From the NCBI GenBank assembly GCA_014529385.2, contig JABFUD020000289.1, positions 1-51,446 on the forward strand: a DNA stretch of 51,446 bases, read 5' to 3'. The notes below the pieces were generated by a model. The model searched no databases. It was given only the letters and a program-made list of their open reading frames with translations, and was not told the DNA's origin. Position numbers and translations under genes: made by a program. Positions 22,391 through 32,565 of this stretch are shown here, piece after piece (the stretch's first letter is position 1; every line of letters starts with the position of its first letter). This DNA is from Adiantum capillus-veneris. Lineage: Eukaryota > Streptophyta > Polypodiopsida > Polypodiales > Pteridaceae.

Positions 22391-22670
22391 TTTTAAAGGT
22401 AATGTGCCAGTTGATGGGGAGCCTGATGAGCAATCGGAAGTGGAAGAAAGCGAGGAGATACTCGTTATTGAATAGATTTTGGCACACAAGGAAAGAAGAT
22501 GAAAGGTAAAGTGATTCGGCGTTCAAGAACTATCTGGCATTGGATGTGAAGTGGATGGAGGAGGAGGGCCTAGCAGATACTCCTCAGATTTTGGAACTTT
22601 ACCTTGAAGCATTCGGTTTAGCATACTCTACTTCGATAGAACCCCGAATTCAGCGAGGGTGAATCTAGTG
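22391..22670 (+). pseudogene. Chromodomain tail of integrase (element C)
   Basis: After the integrase, broken frames give an acidic linker (EEILVIE) and then FKNYLALDVKWMEEEGLADT followed by a Leu-rich helix. This is the layout of the C-terminal chromodomain of chromoviruses, which directs integration to marked chromatin in relatives. Stops and frame changes near 22470-22520 inactivate it. Confidence 0.65.
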
Positions 22671-23205
22671 CGGCGGGTTTGCACAAGAGGGGAGTGGGAA
22701 TTACTCCGCTCCTTTGTCAACAGATTACCCCGATTTTTTAATAAGGTCACTGATGTCCCCTTTCGGTTTCAAGGATACTAATGGGCTGACTAGTATTTTG
22801 TTGTATTACTTTATGACACAGAATTCCCAAAAATGAATATATTGATTTATACTCTCTCATTTGACTTGTTTGATGCAGGAACTAAAAGATGAAATGACTG
22901 TAGCATTTCGGTCTCATAAATCTCTATGGACATGATTGCAATAAGGATCAGTTAATCGGGCATCACTGAGGTCCGGAATGGATCTAGATGCGATTACTAA
23001 ATATGTTGCCGATGGTCATGGTCTGGGATTTGGAATGAATTTCTCTGTGATTTGTCATGTGATGTTTTGTGATGTGACTGTCGTTTTGTACAAGTGCTAG
23101 ATGTGTCATGTCTAGTGCGTCGATACTAACAGTCAGTTTCTACTAAGACAGTTTATGGCCTCTGTCTGGTTTGCAAGCGTAATCGAGGACGATTACGATT
23201 CTTTC
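22671..23205 (+). other. 3' untranslated region of element C
   Basis: No coding frame is seen. The stretch runs from the chromodomain to the polypurine tract, as expected for the 3' untranslated part of a chromovirus. Confidence 0.6.
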
Positions 23206-23217
23206 AAGAGGAGGGTA
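23206..23217 (+). other. Polypurine tract, element C
   Basis: AAGAGGAGGGTA directly precedes the LTR start TGTCACAAACTGG. Confidence 0.8.
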
Positions 23218-23802
23218 TGTCACAAACTGGTGACGTGGCAAAGCCACCCGTGCACACACACACACATGCTGTTGTGGCAGCCAATACGAACGTCCGAAAA
23301 ATGCGCCGACAGGCTGACGTGGCTGTACGGATTTCCCTGATACGCGCTGATTGTGCTGACGTGGCAACAGCGTACGGACTTCCCGCTTTTTGTGCTGACT
23401 GATTGACGTGGCAGTTGTACGGCAATCTCACTTTTTGCGCTGGCTGGCTTTTGCTGGCAGATTTTGGCCAAAATGCTTTTAAGCTCATGGCTTTTGAGTT
23501 TAATGCTTTTGCGGGCTCTGCTTTTGGCATCCCTTTGTAACCTTTATAAGTGACCTAAGGGGCTCACTTCTCAGAGCATCTTGACGCAGAGTCTCAGAGC
23601 GAGCACCCGCAGGCTCGATTGTACTTTGCTCAAAGATTAATATAAAAAGAAATACCGAAAGGGACGCGAGTCTTTGGGGCCTATCTCTCTTGGCACGGAA
23701 CTACGCCGGGCCGTGTCTACTCTTAAATTTGTGAAGCGTTTTGAAGTGAATCTCTGCTGTGTCGCGACAGAATCTTGACTTGGGGTGTCCAAGTTTGTTA
23801 CA
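23218..23802 (+). repeat. 3' LTR of element C (585 bp)
   Basis: Starts TGTCACAAACTGGTGACG and ends AAGTTTGTTACA. It carries a short (CA)n at about 23254-23267 and AGAAATACCGAAAGGGACGC near 23650. It is related to, but clearly diverged from, the LTR at 7790-8460. Confidence 0.85.
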
Positions 23803-23949
23803 CTAAACCTACGAACACATCCTCTCAAAACCTCCCAAGGCTCCATAGGCTCTCGTCAGTCTAGTCTCTGTTGCTCTCCTCAAAGAAAACACCGGTCCAC
23901 TAAAGACTTTCCCAAGATAGGTGTATGCATCTGTATACTCTATCACCTC

Positions 23950-25048
23950 TGTCGCGTGACACATCCAACCCTATGTGTCCATGGACAAGCACTTCAAGAC
24001 ATGGGTTCAGTTCAGTCAGTCAAGTCTAGACTAGGAAGTGATATGGCACTTTTGTGAGTCTGTTCGCAGACCGTGCATGACCAGTCACTTAGATTAGATC
24101 CATATCCTCCGGTTGCACACAGCATGATCATCAGATTACAGTCAGAACCCGTCAGTAGCATTTTTACAGTGCATAGACCTATTTTCCCTGCTTTTGACAT
24201 TTTTCACTTATTATTTTTAAGTGACTTTTGTTGGAAAGTAGATAGGGCAATTTTGCTAAGTTTGTATAAATAAAAACCTAGCGCTAGCACTTTTTGGCAG
24301 AAGAGGCAGTAGGAGCACCTTGCTCAACAGGCAACTTCTCAGCAAGACCCCCCACATCAGCAACGCTAGCGTTTTTGCATCTGCAAGGACCTAGCATTTT
24401 CATCCACAGGCAGCCTGGCGTTTTGTGCACAGCAGATCAGCCCCAGCAACAGCAAGACCCATTAAGAAGCCTAGTGTTTTGCATTTGCAGGACAACCGGC
24501 AGCAGCAGAACAGTTTTTAGCCCTAGCGTTTTTGGTTTGCAGATCAGCCCCGACATTTTGCAGATTCACCGCGACAGAACACCAAGAAGCATCAGCGTTT
24601 TTAGTTTTCAGCACGTCGTCATCGCATCGTCGCCATCGACATCGTCATCGACAGAGTCAAAATTCAACAGATAAAGATTTGCAAATTTCAGCCCTTAGCA
24701 TTTTCAGATTTCAGCCCGTCTCATCGTCGTCCTCATCATCGTCGACATCGTCGGCAAGTCCAAGCATTGTAGAGATTTGTGCAATCATAAGTAGACCGCT
24801 CTCGCCATAGAGAGTGGAGCCTTCGGAGGAGGGTTTAACAACATTCTGGTGTCGTATTCTCTTCTCTCTCTATCTCTCAGTCTCATGTACCTTCATTCAC
24901 AGTGTTCGTCCACTTTGTTTGTGTCCATTGCACTCTCTCACTAAAAGAACGGAAGGCTCTCCCTTCCGTAAGTAAAAGGAACCCTTGAGCACAGCTCGGA
25001 GCACTCATCTTGAGCAAAGTTCAACATTCACTTCCGCTGCACCTTACA
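23950..25048 (+). repeat. 5' LTR of element B
   Basis: Starts TGTCGCGTGACACATCC and ends TGCACCTTACA (1,099 bp). A TATA-like TTTGTATAAATAAAAACC lies near 24260. Confidence 0.93.
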
Positions 25049-25289
25049 TTGCTATCAAAGCTTTGGCAGTGTTCTGTATCACTCAAGGAAAGAACCACAA
25101 GAACCACAGAATTTTTTTGCTTGTTGCGGTCGCATGAACCCAAGTTTACTTGGGCGTGTCGATTCCTAATCGTGTTTTTGAAGAGTGACAGGAAACCCAA
25201 GAAAGAAGGGCTTGTCCAGCCTCCCCTTGTGCCTCTTTTCACTCATTGAGAGCGGACCGTGCACTTAGCGGCCGGCCAATCGACGTGAG

Positions 25290-26194
25290 GTGGGAAAACG
25301 CAACCTTGGTGTGAGCGCAAGGCCGCCAAAAAGAGCGCCTACGGGAAAGAGCAGAACTCGGGTAAAGAGAAGATCCTTCTCTAACACAGATTGCAAGCGA
25401 AAGAAGAACCTCAAGAACCCCAAGAACCAAGACCCCCAAGAACCCAAGTTCCTCGTGAACTTAAGAACCCAAGAACCAAGACCCACAAGAACCCAAGTTC
25501 CTCGTGAACTTAAGAACCCAAGACTTCAGTGGATGGTCGTCACTCGAAGGGGAATGGATACTTCGCTTGGAAGAGATGAGCATGAGAGAGGCGAAGAAGA
25601 ATTTTCCCCACCGGGAGGTTTTTCCGACCCTCCCCCTTTCCCATCTACGCCAAGGATTGCACTAACTCCTCTAGAGGAGTTGAAGCAGATGTTTATGGAA
25701 AGAAAGTTAGAACGCGAAGCAAGAAGAGTAGAAAGAAAAAGCTAAAATGGATCACACACGCAGAAAGAAAGGCAGCCATAGAGCGTGAGCATGAACAAGC
25801 GCGACACATGCAAGAGTTGTTGCGACTCTTCTCTATTGTGGAGGCGCAGTTTGAACATAATCACGAGAAGGAGACTCTCTCGATCTCGTCTTCTCCAAAG
25901 CATGACACACACGATTTGCACGATGATAAGCATGATAATTTGAATGACAATAATAAGTATGATGATTTGGATGACAGTGACAAGCATGATGATTTGCATG
26001 ATGATCCAGATATGATTTCTCACAAGCATGATGATTTGCATGATGATCCAGATATGATTTCTCACAAGCATGATGATTTGCATGAAGATTATGTGATTGT
26101 TCACAAGGATGATGTATTAGTTGATACTTTCTCTAATGAAGCTAACCTCATTACAGATTTGATCAATCACGAAGAACCGATCTTGGCTGTCTAG
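25290..26194 (+). pseudogene. Gag N-terminus and Asp/His repeat protein (element B)
   Basis: An Arg/Lys/Pro-rich leader with AAGAACC repeats (25380-25530) is followed by ATG at about 25534 (MVVTRRGMDTS), the start shared with gag of element A. A coil-like Glu/Arg stretch (LEREARRVERKS) ends in a stop at 25743. One frame over, the similarity continues (IEREHEQARHMQELLRLF) and runs into an Asp/His-rich segment with 42-bp repeats encoding HDDLHDDPDMISHK, to a stop at 26194. The gag core and zinc knuckle are absent. The acidic-histidine segment is not a known gag domain; metal or RNA binding is only a guess. Confidence 0.6.
25975..26090 (+). repeat. 42-bp tandem repeat (Asp/His coding)
   Basis: The unit CATGATGATTTGCATGATGA plus CCAGATATGATTTCTCACAAG occurs twice in full with partial copies before and after, built from GATGAT/CATGAT triplets. 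Confidence 0.85.
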
Positions 26195-26248
26195 TCGAGG
26201 TCCACAGCAATCCCCCATGCACATTCGATCAAACATGAAGAACCGATC

Positions 26249-26671
26249 TTGGCTCTCGAGCCTAGGTGCAAAGAACCCTCACAAGAAGTATTATGTGTTC
26301 AAATGATTAGTCAGCACGCATTGTTCGCGTGTTTCATTCGTGATCGTTTCCTGTATTTTAGTCGCCATCTTTATGTGATCCCTTTTCATAGGCATGACAT
26401 ATTGTACGTTGAGCACGGATGCATGCGGATTATTCATGAAAAGCTGAAAAGTATGCATTCGAGGAAGTCACATTCCATGTCTCTTCCTTTGCATGACACA
26501 TTCGTAGAGAGAGCACAAGAAAGATTGAGCATCAAGCATCGGCATTTCCATTGTGTTTTGCCACAGTTGATTGATGTAGATCAGAAAGACAAGATTCGAC
26601 CCCATTGTTTGCGTGTGTTTGATGAACGGTTTGGCACTCTGTCTCTATGTTCATCTACAATGCATGCATAG
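26249..26671 (+). CDS. Unrecognised frame in element B
   Basis: A 140-residue open frame, rich in His and Arg, containing FIRDRFLYFSRHLYVIPFHR and ending SSTMHA. The text just before it repeats HEEPILA twice (26176 and 26236), so it may be fused to the preceding Asp/His frame by readthrough of the stop at 26194. I do not recognise a family. It sits where pol would normally be and may be a decayed or novel element protein. Confidence 0.3.
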   Translation: MALEPRCKEPSQEVLCVQMISQHALFACFIRDRFLYFSRHLYVIPFHRHDILYVEHGCMRIIHEKLKSMHSRKSHSMSLPLHDTFVERAQERLSIKHRHFHCVLPQLIDVDQKDKIRPHCLRVFDERFGTLSLCSSTMHA

Positions 26672-26764
26672 TCTTTGAGAAAGACAAGAATTTTTCCAGT
26701 CACTTTACATGGAATGGATATGTTCATGTTTTTGTATTGAAAGTGGTTTCACGAATTTTCAGCC

Positions 26765-27017
26765 ATGGAGATTCTTGAAGACGAAAGAAGCATGACTCTA
26801 GACGAAGTTGAAGCATCGAAGGAGCCACAGAAGATTTTGTCGCTTTCGGCGCGGCCCAAAGAAGAAAGCGTTGCCGACCTTTATGAAGTTCAAGTACCGC
26901 ATGACCCACACATCAGAGTGGGCCGGCGAAGAGTCCCTTCCAAGATTCCGGATGCTATTGGCGATCTCCCTCGACGCCATATAGTTCAGTACCAGTACCT
27001 CTCTTTGAAAAGGAGGG
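26765..27017 (+). CDS. Unrecognised frame before the element B 3' LTR
   Basis: An open frame from an ATG at 26765 reading acidic (LDEVEASKEPQKILSLSARP), then basic (RVGRRRVPSKIPDAIGDLP), up to the polypurine tract. Its position suggests the remnant C-terminal end of a former polyprotein. No family is recognised. Confidence 0.3.
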
Positions 27018-27019
27018 GA
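27007..27019 (+). other. Polypurine tract, element B
   Basis: GAAAAGGAGGGGA directly precedes TGTCACGTGACAC of the 3' LTR. Confidence 0.92.
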
Positions 27020-28109
27020 TGTCACGTGACACATCCAACCCTATGTGTCCGTGGACAAGCTACTTCAAGACATGGGTTCAGTTCAGTCAGTCAAGTCTAG
27101 ATTAGGAAGTGATCTGACACTTTTGTGAGTCTGTTCGCAGACCGTGCATGACCAGTCACTTAGATTAGATGCATATCCTCCGGTTGCACACAGCATTATC
27201 ATCAGATTACAGTCAAAACCCATCAGTAGCATTTTTACAATGCATAGACCTATTTTTCCTATTTTTGACATTTTTCACTTATTATTTTTAAGTGACTTTT
27301 GTTGGAAAGTAGGTAGGGCAATTTTGCTAAGTTTGTATAAATAAAACCTAGCGCTAGCACTTTTTGGTTAAAGAGGCAGCAGGAGCACCTTGCTCAACAG
27401 GCAACTTCTCAGCAAGACCCCCCACATCAGCAACGCTAGCATTTTTGCATCTGCAAGGACCTAGCGTTTTCATCCACATGCAGCCTGGCGTTTTGTGCAC
27501 AGCAAATCAGCCCCGGCAGCAGCAAGACCCATCAAGAAGCCTAGCGTTTTGCATTTGCAGGACAACCGGCAGCAGCAAAACAGTTTTCAGCCCTAGCGTT
27601 TTTGGTTTGCAGATCAGCCCCGACGTTTTGCAGATTCACCGCGACGGAATACCGAGAAGCATCAGCGTTTTTAGTTTTCAGCACGTCGTCATCGCATCGG
27701 CGTCATCGACATAGAGTCAAAATTCATCAGATAAAGATTTGCAGATTTCAGCCCTTAGCATTTTCAGATTTCAGCCCGTCTCGTCGTCCTCCTCATCATC
27801 GTCGACATCGTCGGCAAGTCCAAGCATTATAGAGATTTGTGCAATCATAAGTAGGCCGCTCTCGCCATAGAGAGTGGGGCCCTTGGAGGAGGGTTTGACA
27901 ACATCTCTGGTGTCGTATTCTCTTCTCTCTCTATCCCACAGTCTCATGTACCTTCATTCACAGTGTTCATCCACTTTGTTTGTGTCCATTGCACTCTCTC
28001 ACTAAAGGAACGGAAGGCTCTCCCTTCCGTAAGTAAAAGGAACCCTTGAGCACAGTTCGGAGCACTCATCTTGAGCAAAGTTCAACATTCACTTCCGCTG
28101 CACATTACA
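27020..28109 (+). repeat. 3' LTR of element B
   Basis: Starts TGTCACGTGACACATCC and ends TGCACATTACA (1,090 bp). It has a TATA-like TTTGTATAAATAAAACC near 27330. Confidence 0.93.
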
Positions 28110-28935
28110 ATCTCTTGCCTATATGTAAATGCGGGTGCTGACCTCCTAACCCACAGTGGTGTGGTGTTTTAACACCATAACCTTGGTTTTCCCCAGGTTA
28201 ACAGACAATCCACTATCATGAGCAAATGTGTATAAACTATCTAAGTGACGTTGCATCCCCTCCGGGGAGTCAGAAATCAACACAATATCATAAGCATATA
28301 ACAACAGTGGGATCCATGTCCCTGCCAACTGTGCTCCTCTATCACCATCCCTCTCAATGTAGTCAGAAACCTCATCCACATACATGCCAAATAGTGTAGG
28401 AGATAGCGGGCAGCCCTGTTTGACCCCGATAACGAAGTGAACCAAATCAGATTTCCTCTCTGGAGTGCGTACATGCCCCACCAATGACCTGTATAGAGCC
28501 ATGATCCCCCAAATCAACTCTATGGGTAACCCATCTCCTGTAATCTGCGCATCAATCTAGCGTTGGGCGTATCGAAGGCTTTGCGGAAATCCACAAATCA
28601 AGAATAGAGTCGTCTCCCACGTGATCTCCCCTCCTCAATAATGGCTCTGAGTATCAGAATATGATCAAGAGTAGAGAAACCTCTCTTGAAACCCCCATGT
28701 CCTGCTGCCGTACACCATATCTCTCTACCTATCTACTCAACTGCTGCTCAAGGATAGATATGTACAACCGTGCCAATGTGTGTCCAATCATGATAGTGTT
28801 GTAGTTCCGAGGCTCCATAGGGTCCCCTGACTTGAAGATAGGTACGATAGTAGACAAGCTCCAAAGTATATTTAGACCCTCGCACATGGCAAGTTGAACA
28901 TCACCACTAGAAGCTCTGCAAGCAGATCTCTGGCA

Positions 28936-29384
28936 TGTATAAAATGCTCTGCTACTAGGAGCACAACAGAGAATATAGGAGTGATAGGCTCAATTTTCCC
29001 TTCCAAATTAATTGACTCTATAGAATAGCCACAAGATTGTACTATATGCTGCAAAAGCATCGCACATCAGCTTGCTATTTGAATCTACAGAAGCACTAGA
29101 TTTTTGGCTGTGCTGCCTTTTCTTTTCTTGCTTACAGCGGGCAATTAACAATGTGTTTCTGCCAAAATTGAGCTATAATTTTGACATTTTTCTACCAGTC
29201 TTGCTCTTCAATTGCAATTGAAATGGGTGTGCGACACTTGTTACTTAGCAAAAAATAGAGACTAACAAACTCAGGCATGAGATAGCCAAATTTAGGTGTT
29301 GCTTATTGAAAGCTCTTCACATTGCAAAGCAAAACGTTAGAAATAGACTTGCTCTCACAAGATAAACTTGCTGTCATTGCTTAC
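28936..29384 (-). other. Start of intron 4 of the DEAD-box gene
   Basis: Unique, AT-rich, non-coding sequence between the exon 4 donor and the truncated LINE. No exon is seen. Confidence 0.6.
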
Positions 29385-29591
29385 CTGTAATGACAGCTCT
29401 CTTGTGGGGGTCAAAATTAGCGCTCGTAGAAAGCCTCTGTATCTATTGTTTAACAGGGGCAACTCATCGATCTCCCCTTGTCTATCTACAGTGTGAAGGT
29501 ACTTCTCTTCTTCATCTAGCAGTCTCTGAAGAATAGGAATGACATATGCAAGAGTTTTGCCTGATCCGGTTTCAGCAGCTCCAATGACATC
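29385..29591 (-). CDS. RH13: Exon 4 of the DEAD-box gene (motifs I, Ia)
   Basis: 207 bp, phase 0 at both ends; AG at 29593-29592, GT at 29384-29383. It encodes the ATP-binding AETGSGKT and PTRELSLQ motifs. Confidence 0.9.
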
Positions 29592-32049
29592 CTGGAAAAG
29601 GGAGCCTTCGAATTAATGACACGGTATAGATAAAGGGAGCAACAATGTTGTTATCACAAGCTCACTCGACACATTTGATCAGGAATGATAGGAATGAAGC
29701 CCTCCAAGGATCAGCAGGTATTTCACTTCTCAAGAACTAACCTTTCCCTGATGAGCTGCTGCAGGAATGCAAGCCTTCTGAATTGACGTCGGTTCAGTAA
29801 AGTTTAAAATGGATAATGCCTTCATTATTCTTTGATGAAGACGCAATTCTCTCCATGCGGACAGTTTGTCATGCTGAACCTCTTCATCTTCACCTTTAAA
29901 ACTATCATCTTGAGTACTGGGAAAGGAATTTTCAAGAGCTTTGTCTTCAAATAAAGCATCCCCTGGAAATCAAGTAATTGGTCTAACTTCAAATAAGATC
30001 AATACATCAACATAACATGTTATAAACTCATAGTAGCCACCCTTGGACTATTTAACTGTAACTCCATTATCATAGTCTGGACCAGATACTGCGACGTCCC
30101 CACCCCTTTAAATTTTAAATACAAGAGAAGAAAAATGTAATCTGCATGCAACCTTCTCATAGCGTAAGTTTCAAGAGCAGGCCATGTGGAAACTTATCTT
30201 GTATCACTCTTTAGTTGAAGAAATCAATTATCTATGATCCTAATAAAATGCAGTAATCTCAAAAACATGACGTGTAAGTGCAGATACATGCATGTATGGA
30301 GAGAGATACAAAAGCCAGCCTGTAGAAGGCCACTCCCACTAAATGCACAACATCAAAAGGCAAGAAGAGTTGGACGTGCAAATAGACTTGGTGGAAAAAA
30401 GAGAAAAAGAAATTACTAACTGAAGACAAAAAATGCAAGCCAACAAGCAAGATTGAACTCAAGAAATGAACGATGATTGCTTACAAAGGCATTGACACTC
30501 TATATATGCCAGCACAAGGTGAGTTTAGCTCACAAACAGACATGGAGAAGAAAAAAGAAATCGAGCACTACCCAGCCATATAAGGCACAATACAACAATA
30601 GCACCAAATTTAAGATACCAAAAGGAACACATATGATCAGCTATCAGATCAGATGTACAGACAAAAAACTTCAGCATAGCTCATACATAACCATACGTGT
30701 AAACTAAACCACATCTCAATTTTTTTTCTAACTTATTAGATTAGCAAAGACAGCAATAGGGAATTCCATCAGACTGTTAATCTGTAACACTTGACTACAA
30801 AATTTACATCAGTATGCATTGAAATAAAAGAAACAGAAACAAGAGATAGCATTGAAATCAATCCACACACTGGGACCTTATGAGTGCTAACGTACCAGCT
30901 TCTGCTGTAGCATGCTTCTCTGCTTCATGAGTCTCCGTTTCACACTTCAGGCCTTCCTCCTTTCTTCTTTTCTTTGCCTTGGTCCGTTCCTTGTCTGGCA
31001 GTAACCCTTCCAACCCGCTGACCTCTTTTGTCTCCTTTTTAAGAGCTCTTTTTCTCTTCTTGGCATTCTTTCGCTTGGCCAAACCTTCAAGAGAAGGAAC
31101 TATAGCTTGGTTCCCTTCAATCAAAGGTTCCACGGCATATTGTGAATAGAGCTCTCCATCAACTTCTTCCAAACACATAAATCCTACACAAAAATCCCAC
31201 ATTGTATAACCCTGTGTCTCAGAATCCAAAAACTTGAAAACCGATGATCATTTATAAAACACGATTTGTACTAACTAAGATGGGTACTGACTCTCATCAT
31301 CAATGACCCATTCAAACTACTCGTAGACTCTTCTATTTCTCAAGTGGCAACGCAGCTCATTAGACTCATTTCAAGAACCAGCGTAGTATGCTACACTCAA
31401 TGCCTCTCTCATTTTTCTCTGAAGCAACTTAATGGTTTTTTCATTGTCAGCTTCAGCTTCAATTATTCTAACCATTACACCAATACAACTGTAGCTGCAA
31501 GAAGTATTTCATTAAGGGAAATGGCTAGATCGAAAGTATGGAATTGGCAAACTTGAAGAAAAAAATAAACATTGGTGAGTTCTATGCACGATAAATTAGA
31601 AATAAATATAACACTTTACCTGCATAGATGAGGCAAAAAAAATGCCAAAGCTTGCGGATAAGCGATAAAACAACAATATGCCTATACTCTTTGCAAGCTC
31701 AAAGGAATTATACACCTTAATTCTTTTACTCTGCCAATGCCATATGGATATTGTGTCTACTCATATGCAGAGAAAACCAAGTTGCCTAGTCCCAAAAACA
31801 AACAGAACATAGAAAAACCGGCACACACATGTACGGGAGTTTCGTGCTTTTATTTGCTGTTGATTACCAACTAAAAAGCATGATTTTGTGTGCAAATGGA
31901 TGGATGTGCCATTAAGGAAAAAGTTTTGGAAATTTGGGCATTGCATTTGCGTCAAAAGCTACAACCCATAGAATAGATTTCTCACTACTCACAGTTTCTG
32001 TACTGATATTCCAACTGCTTCAAGGAATGCTCCCAATGACAAGTGCAAG

Positions 32050-32107
<58 letters not shown>

Positions 32108-32262
32108 GTTTCACCTCCTTCGTTAGAGCCAGAAAGAAGCGCAATGGGGTCACGAGGGGTGACGTCCTTCCAAGGAATGGGGTTATCATCTTCCACCTCC
32201 TTCTGACCTCCTCTCATTCTCTCCTTCTTCTTGCTAGATTTCCGTGTCTCTTTCTCCGCCAT
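29385..32262 (-). CDS. RH13: DEAD-box ATP-dependent RNA helicase, exons 1-4 (RH13/DDX24/MAK5-like), 3' part missing
   Basis: Four minus-strand exons join in frame: 32262-32115, 31183-30896, 29962-29742 and 29591-29385, giving 288 codons. The N-terminus is Lys-rich, then [23 protein letters not shown] and a nuclear-type basic stretch ([13 protein letters not shown]). The Q motif is [20 protein letters not shown], motif I is AETGSGKT and motif Ia is PTRELSLQ. This N-terminal signature is typical of the MAK5/DDX24/RH13 family, nucleolar helicases in large-subunit ribosome assembly. All borders are GT/AG and there is no lesion. The DEAD box (motif II), SAT and the second helicase domain must lie in later exons that are not in this window. 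It is either a live gene with a giant intron or a truncated one. Confidence 0.85.
29742..29962 (-). CDS. RH13: Exon 3 of the DEAD-box gene (Q motif)
   Basis: 221 bp; AG at 29964-29963, GT at 29741-29740. It encodes an acidic linker and the Q motif with the adenine-reading Gln in PTSIQKA. Confidence 0.88.
30896..31183 (-). CDS. RH13: Exon 2 of the DEAD-box gene
   Basis: 288 bp between the AG at 31185-31184 and the GT at 30895-30894, phase 1 on both sides. It encodes the LEEVDG segment and Lys/Arg-rich linkers. Confidence 0.82.
32055..32105 (+). repeat. (CT)n microsatellite next to the intron 1 donor
   Basis: About 25 CT units begin within ten bases of the exon 1 donor, so the transcript carries (GA)n just inside intron 1. 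Confidence 0.95.
32115..32262 (-). CDS. RH13: Exon 1 of the DEAD-box gene
   Basis: The ATG at 32262-32260 opens [16 protein letters not shown] and the exon runs to a GT donor at 32114-32113 (phase 1). The frame would stay open into the intron only because (GA)n encodes Arg-Glu. The splice to exon 2 gives the continuous Gly-Gly-Phe-Met-Cys-Leu-Glu-Glu expected of the family. Confidence 0.8.
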
Positions 32263-32565
32263 GCTCGCACTTCGACGTTAGACTGTGTCTCTCCCACACT
32301 CACCTTCGGAACGCGGAAAAAAAAACTAGTGACAAAATGAAGAAGGCAATGAAATAGAAAGGTTGAAAATTAATGGTACACGTCGAAATTGGGATTTCGT
32401 TAAAAGAGTTGTGTGAAAAGGGGTCAAATCTCCAAAACTTTTTTTCTCTATGTACACCATGGGGTGGGTACGGATGGAGGATCATCTGAAAAAAAAATTC
32501 CCCTCGCAAGGGGGGAAAGGGAGTGGGGGGATGACAAGGGGTTTGAGGACCCTTGTAGGTGGTGT
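32263..32565 (-). promoter_or_regulatory. 5' flank of the DEAD-box gene / 3' edge of the Helitron
   Basis: About 300 bp separate the helicase start codon from the last Helitron coding motif, so the promoter is squeezed here or lies within the transposon. A short hairpin, CCCCTCGCAAGGGG (32500-32513), beside an A-rich run is a candidate for the Helitron 3' hairpin. No clear CTRR terminus was fixed and no TATA box stands out. Confidence 0.35.

Larger units (their letters stand above)
7790..23802 (+). mobile_element. Ty3/gypsy chromovirus C (host of the nested insertions)
   Basis: The outermost element of the nest. It has a 5' LTR at 7790-8460, a repeated leader (8461-9267), RT and part of RNase H (9262-10110), the insertion D (10111-21055), the rest of RNase H, integrase and chromodomain (21061-22670), a 3' untranslated stretch, a polypurine tract and a 3' LTR (23218-23802). 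Gag, protease and the first part of RT are deleted. The two LTRs differ in length (671 and 585 bp) and diverge strongly. The flanks TCCCC and CTAAA do not match, so the present ends may come from two related elements joined by recombination. Confidence 0.75.
23950..28109 (+). mobile_element. Non-autonomous Ty3/gypsy element B
   Basis: The 5' LTR is 23950-25048, a mutated primer site follows at 25049 (TTGCTATCAAAGC), the internal region is only 1,971 bp, a polypurine tract lies at 27007-27019, and the 3' LTR is 27020-28109. The flanks ACCTC and ATCTC are a 4-of-5 match for a target duplication, and the LINE reads continuously across the joined flanks. The internal part holds a gag N-terminus and novel frames but no protease, RT or integrase. 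It is the same family as A and F. Confidence 0.9.
23803..28935 (-). pseudogene. Second LINE fragment, split by element B
   Basis: The pieces 23803-23949 and 28110-28935 align with LINE positions about 5785-5930 and 5935-6755 of the first copy. The RT motif GVKQGCPLSPTLFG is present near 28400. The catalytic box reads YAYDIVLIS instead of YADDIVLIS, and the Tyr that is a stop in copy 1 is intact here. It is truncated at both ends: by the C LTR at 23802 and near 28935, where gene-intron sequence begins. It is inactive. Confidence 0.88.

Noticed and set aside
29385-32262. The DEAD-box exons as a gene fragment captured by the Helitron
   Set aside because: They lie outside the coding span of the Helitron, start with an ATG and are undamaged, and the intron lengths look native. 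Capture cannot be fully excluded without the Helitron 3' end.
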